NCBI GenBank assembly: GCA_947473355.1
Contig: CANJCQ010000001.1
Coordinates: forward strand, 1-64,000
DNA from: Sphingomonadaceae bacterium
GTDB lineage: Bacteria > Pseudomonadota > Alphaproteobacteria > Sphingomonadales > Sphingomonadaceae
Reading direction: 5' to 3'
Length of the DNA: 64,000 bases
Part shown: piece by piece, positions 1 to 9,127 of the stretch
Numbering within the stretch: the first letter of the stretch is position 1
How the letters are laid out: each line of letters begins with the position of its first letter
Notes under the pieces: model-generated
Databases searched by the model: none
What the model was told of the DNA's origin: nothing
The model's input: the letters and a program-made list of their open reading frames with translations, nothing else
Translations under genes and position numbers: made by a program

Positions 1-155
1 CGCGCCGTTCCGGCGTCGGCCACGCGGCGCGACTAATTCTGACTACTATTGCCGTTCTGATCGGCAACTGGTGAAAACCCGATGCTTACGTTTTGGCCGA
101 GTTGTCGCAGGGAGACTTTATGATGTACTAGGGGCGTGGGAGTGCAACAACCGAC

Positions 156-1451
156 ATGCCGCAAGATCAATCGCGCTGGACGGCGCTGAACAGCGATCTT
201 GCCCGCATGGTACATGCTGGTCCCGAAGCGCTCTGCGACGCGATCGCTCATCTTTACTATGCAATCGCCGATACGCCCGAGCCTTTGCTGCAAGACTACG
301 CCGGCTTCACCGAAGCGATGCTGGCCGACGGATTGCCGGACCGCGCGGGGCAGGTCGCCGGCGGGACCGCTCAGGTCGCAGCGGTCGAGGACGCCCGCGC
401 CACGTTGCTCGACGCCGGTCGGCTTTTACGCGCGCTCGAGCAGAATGCTGCTGAACTCTCGCACTTCCTGGAAAGCGATCTTGGCGAAGATCTCGAAGCG
501 ACGTGGCGGACAACCGACGGACAGCACTTCGTGATTCCACGGATGACGCCGCTTGCGAAAATAGACGGCAAACCGTTTCTGCGCCGCGCGCTGCTCCACT
601 TCCGCGTGCTTCCGACCCGTATCGGCGACTTCATGGTCCGGCTTCACCGCTCGACGCTGGTCGCCGATTCCCGCTGGGCCGGCAAGGAACGGGCCGGGTC
701 CGAACGCAGTTATGGCGCCGCGCTGTTTCCCGGCCTCGCCGCCGAGCTCGCTTATCCCGATCCAGACAGCTTTACGGTCGCCGGCCTCTCGGGCTTTGAT
801 GCCCCGGCATGCATCGCCGACCACCTGCGCGACGCCCGCGACGCAGAATGCTGCGCCGTCGTCTGGGGCGAGCTGACCATGCCCGAGGCGAGCGTCGATC
901 TCGTCCGTACCACCCTGGCAGCATCTGCGCTTGAGGGATGCGGGCCGCTACGCTACCTCGTCGCGGGTTCATGGCACAGCCAGATCGATGGCGAGATGCG
1001 CAACGCTGCGCAAGTGCTCGACGGCTTCGGCGAGCCGTTGTTCGCGGTGCTCAAGTGGGCCAAGTTCTCGGTCGGCGAGAAACTTGAAGCGATTTCTCCG
1101 GGCAACGAGGTTCATGTCCTAATCGGCGAGGACGAACTGACCGTCGTCGCGATCTGCCGCGATTTTCTTCACGCCACGACCGATGTTCCCTATCTGCGGC
1201 TCAATGTCGACGTCGCCGTCGTTCCTTCGATGATCGCTTCGATCGAGGAGCGCGCGACCCTGGCAGGTCACGCGGCCACGGCCAATACGATGCGCGTGCG
1301 CTACGGCACACGCACGCTCGTCGTGGCGCAGCCGGCGCAGCCCGGTGCCGCGGGCGTCGGGCAGGTGCTCGCTTTTCCCGCCAAACCGCTCGAGCAAGGC
1401 GGCGAGATCGTCGCAGGCCCATGGCGGCTTTGCTTGTTGGCAAACGCTTAA
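156..1451 (+). CDS. Nitrilase-fold (C-N hydrolase superfamily) protein, first gene of a putative conflict operon
   Basis: 431 residues from an ATG with only a weak upstream GGAG. The C-terminal half (about 205-430) looks like a nitrilase-superfamily domain. Glu239 lies in VVWGELTMPE, Lys300 and Lys303 in LKWAKF are followed by a G-E-x-L element, and Cys334 lies in VVAICRDF. This is the Glu-Lys-Cys order and approximate spacing of carbon-nitrogen hydrolases. The N-terminal 200 residues are mostly helical and unrecognised. The gene is followed after 64 bp by a winged-helix gene and then by a 2041-residue PIN-like protein, all in the same direction, so a shared function is likely. Family assignment is by eye from the triad. 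Substrate and activity are unknown; an enzymatically dead nitrilase fold used as a sensor is also possible. Confidence 0.65.
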   Translation: MPQDQSRWTALNSDLARMVHAGPEALCDAIAHLYYAIADTPEPLLQDYAGFTEAMLADGLPDRAGQVAGGTAQVAAVEDARATLLDAGRLLRALEQNAAELSHFLESDLGEDLEATWRTTDGQHFVIPRMTPLAKIDGKPFLRRALLHFRVLPTRIGDFMVRLHRSTLVADSRWAGKERAGSERSYGAALFPGLAAELAYPDPDSFTVAGLSGFDAPACIADHLRDARDAECCAVVWGELTMPEASVDLVRTTLAASALEGCGPLRYLVAGSWHSQIDGEMRNAAQVLDGFGEPLFAVLKWAKFSVGEKLEAISPGNEVHVLIGEDELTVVAICRDFLHATTDVPYLRLNVDVAVVPSMIASIEERATLAGHAATANTMRVRYGTRTLVVAQPAQPGAAGVGQVLAFPAKPLEQGGEIVAGPWRLCLLANA

Positions 1452-1457
1452 GCGTTT
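1442..1457. promoter_or_regulatory. Perfect 16-bp palindrome over the stop codon of the nitrilase-fold gene
   Basis: AAACGCTTAAGCGTTT is its own reverse complement and contains the TAA stop of the upstream gene. It lies 59 bp before the winged-helix gene. It could be an operator for that DNA-binding protein; the short symmetric arms without a T-tract make a terminator less likely. Confidence 0.4.
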
Positions 1458-1484
1458 CGCATATATACAGATGTGAAGTGTAGT

Positions 1485-1500
1485 GTAATGAAGTGATTAC
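1485..1500. promoter_or_regulatory. Inverted repeat GTAAT-N6-ATTAC upstream of the winged-helix gene
   Basis: Perfect 5-bp arms separated by GAAGTG sit directly before the GGAGG ribosome binding site of the winged-helix gene, in an AT-richer stretch (1458-1500) that may hold an internal promoter. The position suits autoregulation by the downstream winged-helix protein. No regulator binding is shown by sequence alone. Confidence 0.35.
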
Positions 1501-1515
1501 GGAGGACACGGAAAC

Positions 1516-2376
1516 ATGGCTGCAGTGACGCGATCGCAAGCTTTGGATTTCAGCGCCGACTTGCCCGATTCCGCGCGTAGCGCGATCAGGGCCCTTCTCG
1601 ACACTGAGCCCAAAGGCACGCGCAAGGTTTACGCGGCGCTTGCGCGCAAGGTCTGGTCGCTGCTCGTCGAGCGGCGGTTCGATGACGAAATCCGCGACTG
1701 GCACGATCTGCTGCACAGTGTGAAAGCCCACATCCGCGGCTCGGACAGCGCAGCGGCCGAGCGGCTCGCCGCGCTCGCCGATCTGCTGCGCGAGTCCATC
1801 AGTCTGGCCGAGACCAGTCCCGCACGCGAGGTCGCGAGCCGGCCGCGCGCACGGTTGATTCTCGAAATCCTCAAAGACGCGCGATGCTTCGTCGCGCGCC
1901 GCGCCTTGCAGGACGCGCTTGCCATCGGCAGTTCGCACTTGTCCAACGTCCTAACTCAGCTCGTTGCGCACGATCTCGTCGATCGGCGCGACAAGGGCAA
2001 GGAAGCCGAGTTCCGCATCACAGCTCTCGGGCGCCAGCTGATCGGTGCCGACGGTGTTCGCGAAGATGCGATGCGAGATCGCGATGAGACGGTCTCTGCA
2101 CTGGCGGCGCGGGTCCGTGATATCGACATGGTGAGCCTGGGTGGACTGTCGTCCGACGTCGTCGTTCTAGGCCCGAGCAATGCTATGATGGATGTCGCGA
2201 TGATGGCGATGCCCGGCCGAAAGATGCGGGCCATGGGCGTACTGTCCCCCGAAGAAACCTATTTCGCTGTCTGGAACGCGTCCGCCGACAACGCTGCCAA
2301 TTATATCCAGGATCAGATCTGCTGGCCGATCTTTTCATCGCATGGCAAATCCCTGGTCGTGCACAAGTCTGGTTAG
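1516..2376 (+). CDS. Winged-helix DNA-binding protein, middle gene of the putative conflict operon
   Basis: 286 residues, ATG start with a good site (GGAGGACACGGAAAC before ATG). Residues about 111-176 form a MarR/ArsR-like winged helix: a helical start at RARLILEILKDARC, a recognition-helix region at SSHLSNVLTQLVAHDLVDR, then a wing with RRDKGKEAEFRITALG. The N-terminal 100 residues are helical. The C-terminal 100 residues form a separate unrecognised domain with hydrophobic strands around VSLGGLSSDVVVLG and a Trp-containing tail, perhaps a ligand or partner module. The gene sits between the nitrilase-fold gene and the giant PIN-like gene; the latter begins 9 bp after its stop. It probably regulates the operon through the inverted repeats just upstream, or acts as the DNA-binding sensor of the system. 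I do not recognise the full-length family. Confidence 0.7.
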   Translation: MAAVTRSQALDFSADLPDSARSAIRALLDTEPKGTRKVYAALARKVWSLLVERRFDDEIRDWHDLLHSVKAHIRGSDSAAAERLAALADLLRESISLAETSPAREVASRPRARLILEILKDARCFVARRALQDALAIGSSHLSNVLTQLVAHDLVDRRDKGKEAEFRITALGRQLIGADGVREDAMRDRDETVSALAARVRDIDMVSLGGLSSDVVVLGPSNAMMDVAMMAMPGRKMRAMGVLSPEETYFAVWNASADNAANYIQDQICWPIFSSHGKSLVVHKSG

Positions 2377-2385
2377 TCAAGGCCG

Positions 2386-5300
2386 GTGGATCCGCTCAGC
2401 GCCAGTCTCAAGGCAGCCCTGTCCGCGCTGCGCGCGAGTTTCAAGGCAGTGCGACGCGAGCTTGACCGCAGCCCGGCGGAAGATGGCGCGCTCGCCCGGC
2501 TTGGCGACGTCGATGATCTGCTCGATGAAGCCATCGCGGTTCTCGCGCGCGAATCCGGCAGTCTGACCGGCGCGGCGGCCGTCCGGCTCAAGGGTCTGAT
2601 CTCTCGTCCCGCGCTGTTCGACAAGACGGCGCCCCGACGCTGGATCGCTACCGAGCTGGCGCAAGAAAGTTTGAAGCATGCCGCGCGCGCCGGCCTGCGC
2701 GGAGAAGACGATACGGTCTTTGCCGCCCAGGCCATAGCGCACTACCGCGCGTTCCTCGACGACGAGCCGGAAGCGGCGCAGCCGGACGAGGAGCAGGTCT
2801 ACCTCACCGCGCTCGATTTTCTTCTGCGCAGTCTGAAGCGCGAGCTCTCGCCCGGCGAGCGGCTGATCTTGAGCGCCGTCGAGGGGGTGGGCGATCGGAT
2901 CGAAGCTATTCACCAGCCGGATACCAGCGACCTTGTCGACGAACGCGTGGCCTATCTCGTCGATCGCATGCGGCGTACCCGGTTCTTTCGCTCCGCGGAC
3001 ACGCAAGCGAAAGCCCGTGAGCTGGCGGGCCTGCTCATCGACGGCCGGTTTCGCGGCGCCAGGCCGGCGGTCAAACTGTTCGCGCTCGCCTGGTGTGCGC
3101 GGATCGCGGCCTTCGCCGAACCCGACAAGGCCAAGGCCTGGCTTGGGCAGGCTGAGGCCTTCGCCATTGCCCCGAGCGAGGAGCTGACGATCGCCCAGGC
3201 TTTCGTGCGCGCCCAGGACGACTGGTCCGCAGCATTAGGCCTGCTCCGGCCCGAAGCGTCGCGCAGCCAGGCAACCGCGGCGTTTCAGATTCTGCGCCAT
3301 GGTCTCGGCACCGAAGCCGCGTTGGCCCGGGCCGCGATGTCCGACCTGACCCTGCCGGCGCTCGACAGCGACGGACGCTGCGCCCTGCTCACGTCGCTGG
3401 TGGAGACCCGCCACTGGCCCGAAGCGCTGAAAGCGACGCGAGGCCTCGAAAGCGCCGACTACGAGGCCAATCCCGCTTTGCTGTGGATCGCCGCCTCGGT
3501 CCTCGTCGCCTCATGCCTGCCGCTCGAACTGCGGCAGATCGTCCTGCACGACATCCCCAACAATCCGCGTACCTGCCCGCTGCGCGAAGACTCGGCCGCG
3601 CTCGAGGCGCAGCGCACCGCGCGCGCGCTCGTCGAGCGGCTCGCCGAGCATTGCGATGCTCTCGAATTGCCGCGCGAGGCGGCCGCGGCGCGGCGCTATT
3701 GGCTTTGGCTGAAGCTCGTCGATCCCGACCAGTCCGGCGCGCGCGAAGAGCTTCGCGAACGGTTTCAGGACGCGCAAAGCGCGCTTGCCTATCTGCCCCT
3801 GGCGCTGGCCTACGGGCTCGAGGTCGACCGCGACAATGCGGCGAAAGCGATCGAGAAGCGCTTTGCCCTCGACGGTGCGCCGTCACCGGAAACGGTCAAC
3901 GCGCTCGTCGCGCTGCTCATCGACCAGGCGATGCGCGCGCCCAAGGCCGCGGCCGCCCTTCTGGAGAAGTATCGCGCCACGTTCGCGGACTATCTCGAGC
4001 CCAAGAGCCTGTTCACGCTCGAGACGCGCATCCTCGTCGGTGCCGGGAACCGTGACGCCGCGCGCGGCAAGCTCGAAAGCGCGCCCTTCGAACTCGGCGA
4101 GGCCGAGCGCGCGCTGCTCGAAAGCCTGATCGACGGCGAGGAGGACCAGCCTTCGGTCGCGGCGCTCGAGGCGATGTACGAGGCGGATCCGCAGCCCGGT
4201 ACGCTCGTCATGCTGGTCAACCGCCACCGCGGCGCAGCGGTCACGCCGCGCTACCTCCAACTGGCGCGCAAGCTGCTCGAGGTCATGCCGACCACCGAAT
4301 TCGCCGTCGAGATCGTCGACCATCTCGTCGAGCACGGTCACGATGCGGAAGCGGCGGACCTTCTGGCCAAGGTCAGCGCGCTCACGCAGCGTTCTGACAG
4401 CCTGCTGTCCCACGCCGCCTGGCTGCAATTTCGCCGGGGCGCATTTTGCGAAGCGCAGACCACGCTCGCCACGCTCGAAGCGCGGCGTGATGTCTCGGCG
4501 GACCGCGACCTGCGTCTCCAGTTACTCGTCGCTTGCGGGCGCTGGGAAGAGCTCGATGCCTACCTCGATCGGCAATGGCAGCACCGGGCCTCGCGGTCGG
4601 CCTTCGAACTGGCCCGGTGCAGCACGCTGGCGGCGCAGATCGGCGCCAGGCGGGTCGTCGAATTCGCCAAGGCGGCCGTGGCGGCGGCGCCCGACGATCC
4701 GCAGGTCCTCGTCGCCGCTTATGGCGCCGCGACGACGGCGGGTGTCGAAGAGGACGTCGCCGAGGCGTCGGGCTGGCTGATGCAGGCGGCGGCATTGTCG
4801 GGCGAGGAGGGGCCCGTCCACGCGGCCTCGATCGAATCGCTGCTTGAGCACAACGAAGACTGGCAGGAGCGCAGCGAGGCGGCGACCCAGGCTCTGATCG
4901 CCGGATCGGCGCCGATCGACATCATCGCGGCCATGGTCTCGCGCCCCTGGCTTGAACTTCATCTCGCGCCGCTGCTCGTCAATCCGGGTGAGCGCGATCC
5001 CCGTCAGTGCCGCCTCAGAGCCCTGTTCAGCGGACGCAAGCGCATCGCCGCCGGCGAATCGCTTACCGCCAGGACGATCGCCATCGAGGCCGGCGCGCTG
5101 GTTACGCTCGCCATGCTCGACGCGCTCGACGTGCTTCAGGACTTCGACCAGGTGTTCGTCGCCCACGATCTTCTCACGGACCTCTTCGAGCAGCGCAGCC
5201 GCCTCAGCTTCCACCAGCCCAGCCGGGTCACCTTCGCCCGGCGCCTGCTCGAGATGGTCGCCAATGAGGCGGTGCGGCCCTTTCAGCCGACCAGCGTTCC

Positions 5301-8300
5301 CGATGTCACTCTGGTCGCCGACCTCGGGATAAGCCGCGCGTCTCTGCTCAGCGAAGCAGCCTCGCATCGCGAGGGACAGCACGTCTTCGTGCATCCCTTC
5401 CCCATTCGCAAAGCCGGCTCGCTCCTCGCCGATCCCGTCGCGCTCGATGACTACGCCGCGCATCTATGCAGCTGCTCGGCGGTGCTGGACGCTCTGGAGC
5501 GGGCGGGGCGCGTGACGGCGGCGGAAGTGGCGGGCGCGCAAGCCTATCTCGATCAGCATGAGCAACGCTGGCCGGACGAGCCCGTGATCGCCACGGGTGC
5601 GGTTCTCTATCTGAGCGATCTGGCCGTCGCCTACTTTCGCTACATCGGCCTGCTCGAACGGATATCCGCGGCCGGCATGACCGTCGTCGTCTCGGACAGC
5701 GAGCTCGAGGAAGCGCGCGCGCTGCGGGCGAACGCCGCGCAGTCGGAAGCGGTCGAACGGATCATAACGCGTCTGCGCACCGTGATCGAAGCGGGACTGG
5801 CGGCGGGCACCATCGTTGCGACCGCTGCGCCGAGCTCGGACGAGCGGCAGGATGCCCGGATCGAAGCGCTGCTAGGCCTCGTCGCCACCGCGCCGATCCT
5901 CGTCAGTGACGACCGGTTCCTCAATCGCCATCTCCAGTTCGACCACGATGCGGGTTCGACGCGGGTCCTCGCCTCGATCGATCTCCTGCAGCTGCTGTGC
6001 AACGGCGCCCGGTTCGATCAGGCGCGGCTTGACGCCATGCTGACCGACTTGCGCCGCCGCGGCGTCGCTTTCGTGCCCGTCACGGCTGACGAGCTTGCTG
6101 CCGAGGTCGGGCGGACCGCGCTGCTTCCCAGCATGGCGAGCGACGAGGCCGGATCGGCGCCGGCGCTGCAGGAGACGGGGGAGCTCCGTGCGCTGCGCCA
6201 GAACCTCCGCCTCATCCAAGCGCATGGTTGGTATGATCCCGCGCACGACACCGCCTGGCTCACCGATATGCAGGAGGCGCTGGTCGGCGCCATGATGGCG
6301 CAATTCGAGCACGACGTTCCCGACGCCTTGGCGCGCGCCCGCGCCGACTGGCTTTATGGCCTGCTCGACTCCCGAGACTGGAGCGAGAGCCTGGTCGAGA
6401 ACGAGCTGGGCGGGATCGCGGAATTCGGTCTCGTGCTCGATCAGGCCCGGATCATCGGGGCGGCCTTTGCGCTCGGGCCAGGGCCTGCCCGAAACGTCGC
6501 GCAGTGGCTCGAAGAGGATGTCCTGTCGCCGCTGTGGGCGCGCGAGCCGCGCTTGAAGCTCGTGCTCCTCAATCATTTGCGCGGCTTCGTCCGCAAGGTC
6601 GCGCACGACATGCAGGCCGACGGGCTCGGCGAGGAAAGGCTTGCGGCCGCCACGATCTTCCAGAAGCTGCCCAATTTTCTTCAGCTGATGATGCTCGGCG
6701 ACACCGATTTTCAGGACGCCGTCGGCTTCACCTTCGAAACCCGCGTCGAGATGGGCGACGTCACCTTCATCCGCGGCGACTTCGTCGAACAGGTGCGCGA
6801 ACTTTATGCCGCGCCCGCGCAAAGTTTGGCGATCCTGGATGAACAAGGCCGGACCTGGACGCTGCGCACCGACGCTGCCGATCCGCACTGGCCGCTGCTG
6901 TTCGAGCGCGACGGCGCGGCGATGCGGCTGCGCGGCTTGCCCGGAATCCACCCCGATGCCGTTGTCCGCGTCGCCATGCTCGATACCTTGCTCGGCGAGA
7001 AATCTATCGCCATCTCGGCTATGGCCGCCTGGCGCGATCGGCTGAGGCGGGAGGCTTTGGCAGCCGAGGACATCGAGGTGCTCGAGGAAGACCTGAGCGC
7101 TCTGCCGCCCATCGTCGCCGAGGCGATCGGCGCCAGCTTCGAAAGCAACGGCGCGCCGATTTCGCTGCTAGTGCCTGCGGCCCGCGCCTATTGGGAACAT
7201 CTGGCAGGTCAGGGTGACGCGGACACGCTCGCCGGCTTTCTCAAGGAATGGGACGGTCCGGCGCTTTGGTCTTCGGGCGGGTCGATCGAACGTGCGACCT
7301 GGGCTCTGCTGCTCGCCTCGCATCCCAGGATTCTGAGCGAGGTCGAGTTTGGTCTCGAGTCTGAACAATGGCGCCAACTCGGCGAATGGGCGCTTAACCA
7401 GGGGGATGTCCTGGCCATGACCGGATTCGTCGAGCTCGCCCTTCCACACGTGCAGGATGACGAAGGTCTCGAAACGATCGTTCTCGCTCTTGCCTCCAAG
7501 ATCGAGGCGCTCGACCCGCACGATGAGGCGGGCTCGTTGCACCTGTTCTCGAGCCTCGCGATGTTCGTCGAAGGCGAAGTCAGCCGCGCCGGCACTCTCG
7601 CCGACTGGCCGCCGTGGCGCCGCCGCATGGCGGCGATGGCGCATGCCGCGCTCTTGGCGCGCGCAACACGTGGGCAGATCGACACGGCGCGGTTTTCCCA
7701 ATTCTGCCTTGATCAGCGCGGATGGCACTATGCCCTCCAGACGCTCGTCGACATGCGGCGCGAGCCGCGTTGGCGCAGCCAATATATGGCCGGCTCGCAG
7801 CTGCGCCATGAGTTCCTAGGGCGGATATTCAATGCCGCTTCGGCCTTGCCGCGTGAGCGGTTGACGCCGCACCTCATTTCCGCGCTGCTGGCTGAGGAGG
7901 GCAGCCTCCGCGCGCGGCTCGCCATTCCGATGGCCTTGCTGCCTGGGCCGCTGGAAGGCGCCATAAGCGATGAACTTCAAGAAGCGATTCCCGAACTGAT
8001 TGCTGAGATAGATGAGGCCCTGGCGCACGAGACGCTCGACATCGTCACGGTCCGGCGCCTCATCAACATCGAAGGCTTGATGCGGCTGCCGCCCGATATC
8101 TGCGAGCGCGCCAATGGGGCGATCCGCGCGGCGGGCGCTCAATTGCTTTCCGGTTTGTCGACCGAACAGGTCCTCATGCATTTGCTCGGGCTTGCGAATT
8201 TGGCGGCGTCGCACAGGCTTCCCGACCTTGCGCAGACCGTACAAATGCTCGCCCGCTGGCACCGAACTCAGGCGACGATGGAGCTTGGCGAGGAAATGCA

Positions 8301-8511
8301 GCTCGCGCTTCACGCGGCCGCCGCGCATGAAGATCGCGTTGCGTGGAGCGACTTTCTCGGTGATTGGATGCGCGATCTGTCTCGCCACAGCGACGGGGAC
8401 AACGCTCGAAGCCTTTACGCCTGGCTCGACGGCCTCTGCGAAATCGATCCGCAGCTGCGAAGGCGAACCGGACGGTCCCGTGCCATCCTGAGGCTTGCCA
8501 TATTAGGCTGA
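2386..8511 (+). CDS. 2041-residue helical-repeat protein with PIN-nuclease-like segments (putative conflict effector)
   Basis: Starts at GTG 9 bp after the winged-helix stop, so it is probably translationally coupled. Residues 1 to about 870 are amphipathic helical pairs in TPR-like style. Residues about 895-935 contain a PIN-like first strand and helix (IAIEAGALVTLAMLDAL, then VFVAHDLLTDL). Residues about 1065-1200 contain a second PIN-like stretch (TGAVLYLSDLAVAYF, VVVSDSELEEA and ILVSDDRFLN, the last resembling the third acidic motif). Residues about 1466-1525 form a beta-rich insert around SLAILDEQGRTWTLR that could be a GreA/GreB C-terminal-like domain. Residues 1530-2041 are again helical. 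The TPR, GreAB-C-like and PIN combination resembles architectures I recall from comparative surveys of bacterial conflict systems. An RNase effector role is inferred, not shown. Confidence 0.6.
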   Translation: MDPLSASLKAALSALRASFKAVRRELDRSPAEDGALARLGDVDDLLDEAIAVLARESGSLTGAAAVRLKGLISRPALFDKTAPRRWIATELAQESLKHAARAGLRGEDDTVFAAQAIAHYRAFLDDEPEAAQPDEEQVYLTALDFLLRSLKRELSPGERLILSAVEGVGDRIEAIHQPDTSDLVDERVAYLVDRMRRTRFFRSADTQAKARELAGLLIDGRFRGARPAVKLFALAWCARIAAFAEPDKAKAWLGQAEAFAIAPSEELTIAQAFVRAQDDWSAALGLLRPEASRSQATAAFQILRHGLGTEAALARAAMSDLTLPALDSDGRCALLTSLVETRHWPEALKATRGLESADYEANPALLWIAASVLVASCLPLELRQIVLHDIPNNPRTCPLREDSAALEAQRTARALVERLAEHCDALELPREAAAARRYWLWLKLVDPDQSGAREELRERFQDAQSALAYLPLALAYGLEVDRDNAAKAIEKRFALDGAPSPETVNALVALLIDQAMRAPKAAAALLEKYRATFADYLEPKSLFTLETRILVGAGNRDAARGKLESAPFELGEAERALLESLIDGEEDQPSVAALEAMYEADPQPGTLVMLVNRHRGAAVTPRYLQLARKLLEVMPTTEFAVEIVDHLVEHGHDAEAADLLAKVSALTQRSDSLLSHAAWLQFRRGAFCEAQTTLATLEARRDVSADRDLRLQLLVACGRWEELDAYLDRQWQHRASRSAFELARCSTLAAQIGARRVVEFAKAAVAAAPDDPQVLVAAYGAATTAGVEEDVAEASGWLMQAAALSGEEGPVHAASIESLLEHNEDWQERSEAATQALIAGSAPIDIIAAMVSRPWLELHLAPLLVNPGERDPRQCRLRALFSGRKRIAAGESLTARTIAIEAGALVTLAMLDALDVLQDFDQVFVAHDLLTDLFEQRSRLSFHQPSRVTFARRLLEMVANEAVRPFQPTSVPDVTLVADLGISRASLLSEAASHREGQHVFVHPFPIRKAGSLLADPVALDDYAAHLCSCSAVLDALERAGRVTAAEVAGAQAYLDQHEQRWPDEPVIATGAVLYLSDLAVAYFRYIGLLERISAAGMTVVVSDSELEEARALRANAAQSEAVERIITRLRTVIEAGLAAGTIVATAAPSSDERQDARIEALLGLVATAPILVSDDRFLNRHLQFDHDAGSTRVLASIDLLQLLCNGARFDQARLDAMLTDLRRRGVAFVPVTADELAAEVGRTALLPSMASDEAGSAPALQETGELRALRQNLRLIQAHGWYDPAHDTAWLTDMQEALVGAMMAQFEHDVPDALARARADWLYGLLDSRDWSESLVENELGGIAEFGLVLDQARIIGAAFALGPGPARNVAQWLEEDVLSPLWAREPRLKLVLLNHLRGFVRKVAHDMQADGLGEERLAAATIFQKLPNFLQLMMLGDTDFQDAVGFTFETRVEMGDVTFIRGDFVEQVRELYAAPAQSLAILDEQGRTWTLRTDAADPHWPLLFERDGAAMRLRGLPGIHPDAVVRVAMLDTLLGEKSIAISAMAAWRDRLRREALAAEDIEVLEEDLSALPPIVAEAIGASFESNGAPISLLVPAARAYWEHLAGQGDADTLAGFLKEWDGPALWSSGGSIERATWALLLASHPRILSEVEFGLESEQWRQLGEWALNQGDVLAMTGFVELALPHVQDDEGLETIVLALASKIEALDPHDEAGSLHLFSSLAMFVEGEVSRAGTLADWPPWRRRMAAMAHAALLARATRGQIDTARFSQFCLDQRGWHYALQTLVDMRREPRWRSQYMAGSQLRHEFLGRIFNAASALPRERLTPHLISALLAEEGSLRARLAIPMALLPGPLEGAISDELQEAIPELIAEIDEALAHETLDIVTVRRLINIEGLMRLPPDICERANGAIRAAGAQLLSGLSTEQVLMHLLGLANLAASHRLPDLAQTVQMLARWHRTQATMELGEEMQLALHAAAAHEDRVAWSDFLGDWMRDLSRHSDGDNARSLYAWLDGLCEIDPQLRRRTGRSRAILRLAILG

Positions 8512-8576
8512 CTAATTCGAAGGTCGATATCGCCAACGCCCCGACCTTGCCCGAGAGAACCGAAATCTGAGCGAGC

Positions 8577-8607
8577 GCCGGCTCCTAAGTTTGCTCGAAG
8601 AGCCGGC
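8577..8607. terminator. Hairpin after the PIN-protein gene
   Basis: GCCGGCTC and GAGCCGGC are perfect 8-bp arms around a 15-base loop, 65 bases after the stop of the 2041-residue gene and between convergent genes. There is no T-run, so it may be a weak or factor-assisted terminator. The remainder of 8512-8698 shows no gene. Confidence 0.4.
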
Positions 8608-8698
8608 ACGGGCACATGAACAAATGGCAACTGCTAGGGACCTCGGTTCGGCCACCGAACGGCAGCTATGTCAGCGATGGCAGACAAATGCAAATTCG

Positions 8699-9127
8699 CT
8701 AACAGCGATGGCCACGCCAGTAACGGGGCCATCGAAGCGTCCAGCCACCGCGGACCATCGCACAGGAAATGTCGCCACGCACCGGCGATGTGCACCAGGC
8801 CGCAGTTCTTGTGCCACCTGCACCGCCATCAGAAACGCAGTTCAACGGCGGCCCCTCGAGCAAGACATGGCCATCAGGGCTGTTGCCCCTCGGTTTGCCC
8901 AGGAGTGAAACCAATGCGTCCCGGGCTTCAGTCGCGGAGGCTGCAGGGCAAGGCTGGTTTGCATTGCATGTGCCGTCCATTTCACGCGCTGCGATTCCAG
9001 ATAGCCGAACGTGAGGTCCCTCGGCACACCAGATTGGGCCATCTCCATCCCAGACGCGGGTGGGGGTGCAAGTAAATGCCTGGCCAGCTGGGATCATCGT
9101 CACAGCGAGAAAGATCAGCACACTCAT
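8699..9127 (-). CDS. Secreted thermonuclease-like (SNase family) protein
   Basis: 142 residues with an N-terminal signal peptide ending near GQAF. The core FTCTPTRVWDGDGP followed by VRLSGIAAREMDG matches staphylococcal-nuclease homologues, where the usual VRLxGIDAPE segment carries catalytic Arg and Glu; here the Glu is kept in AAREMDG. A pair of Cys (GTC, QPC) follows, then an SATEARDALVSLLG helix as in the family. The C-terminus looks truncated against longer homologues, so activity is uncertain. It overlaps the upstream Excalibur-domain gene by 4 bp (ATGA), so the two are co-transcribed. Extracellular or periplasmic nucleic-acid degradation is the likely role. Confidence 0.7.
   Translation of the reverse strand: MSVLIFLAVTMIPAGQAFTCTPTRVWDGDGPIWCAEGPHVRLSGIAAREMDGTCNANQPCPAASATEARDALVSLLGKPRGNSPDGHVLLEGPPLNCVSDGGAGGTRTAAWCTSPVRGDISCAMVRGGWTLRWPRYWRGHRC

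Noticed and set aside
1..36. Possible C-terminal tail of an upstream gene (frame 1 ends in TAA at 34-36)
   Set aside because: Only eleven codons are visible and no family can be tested.
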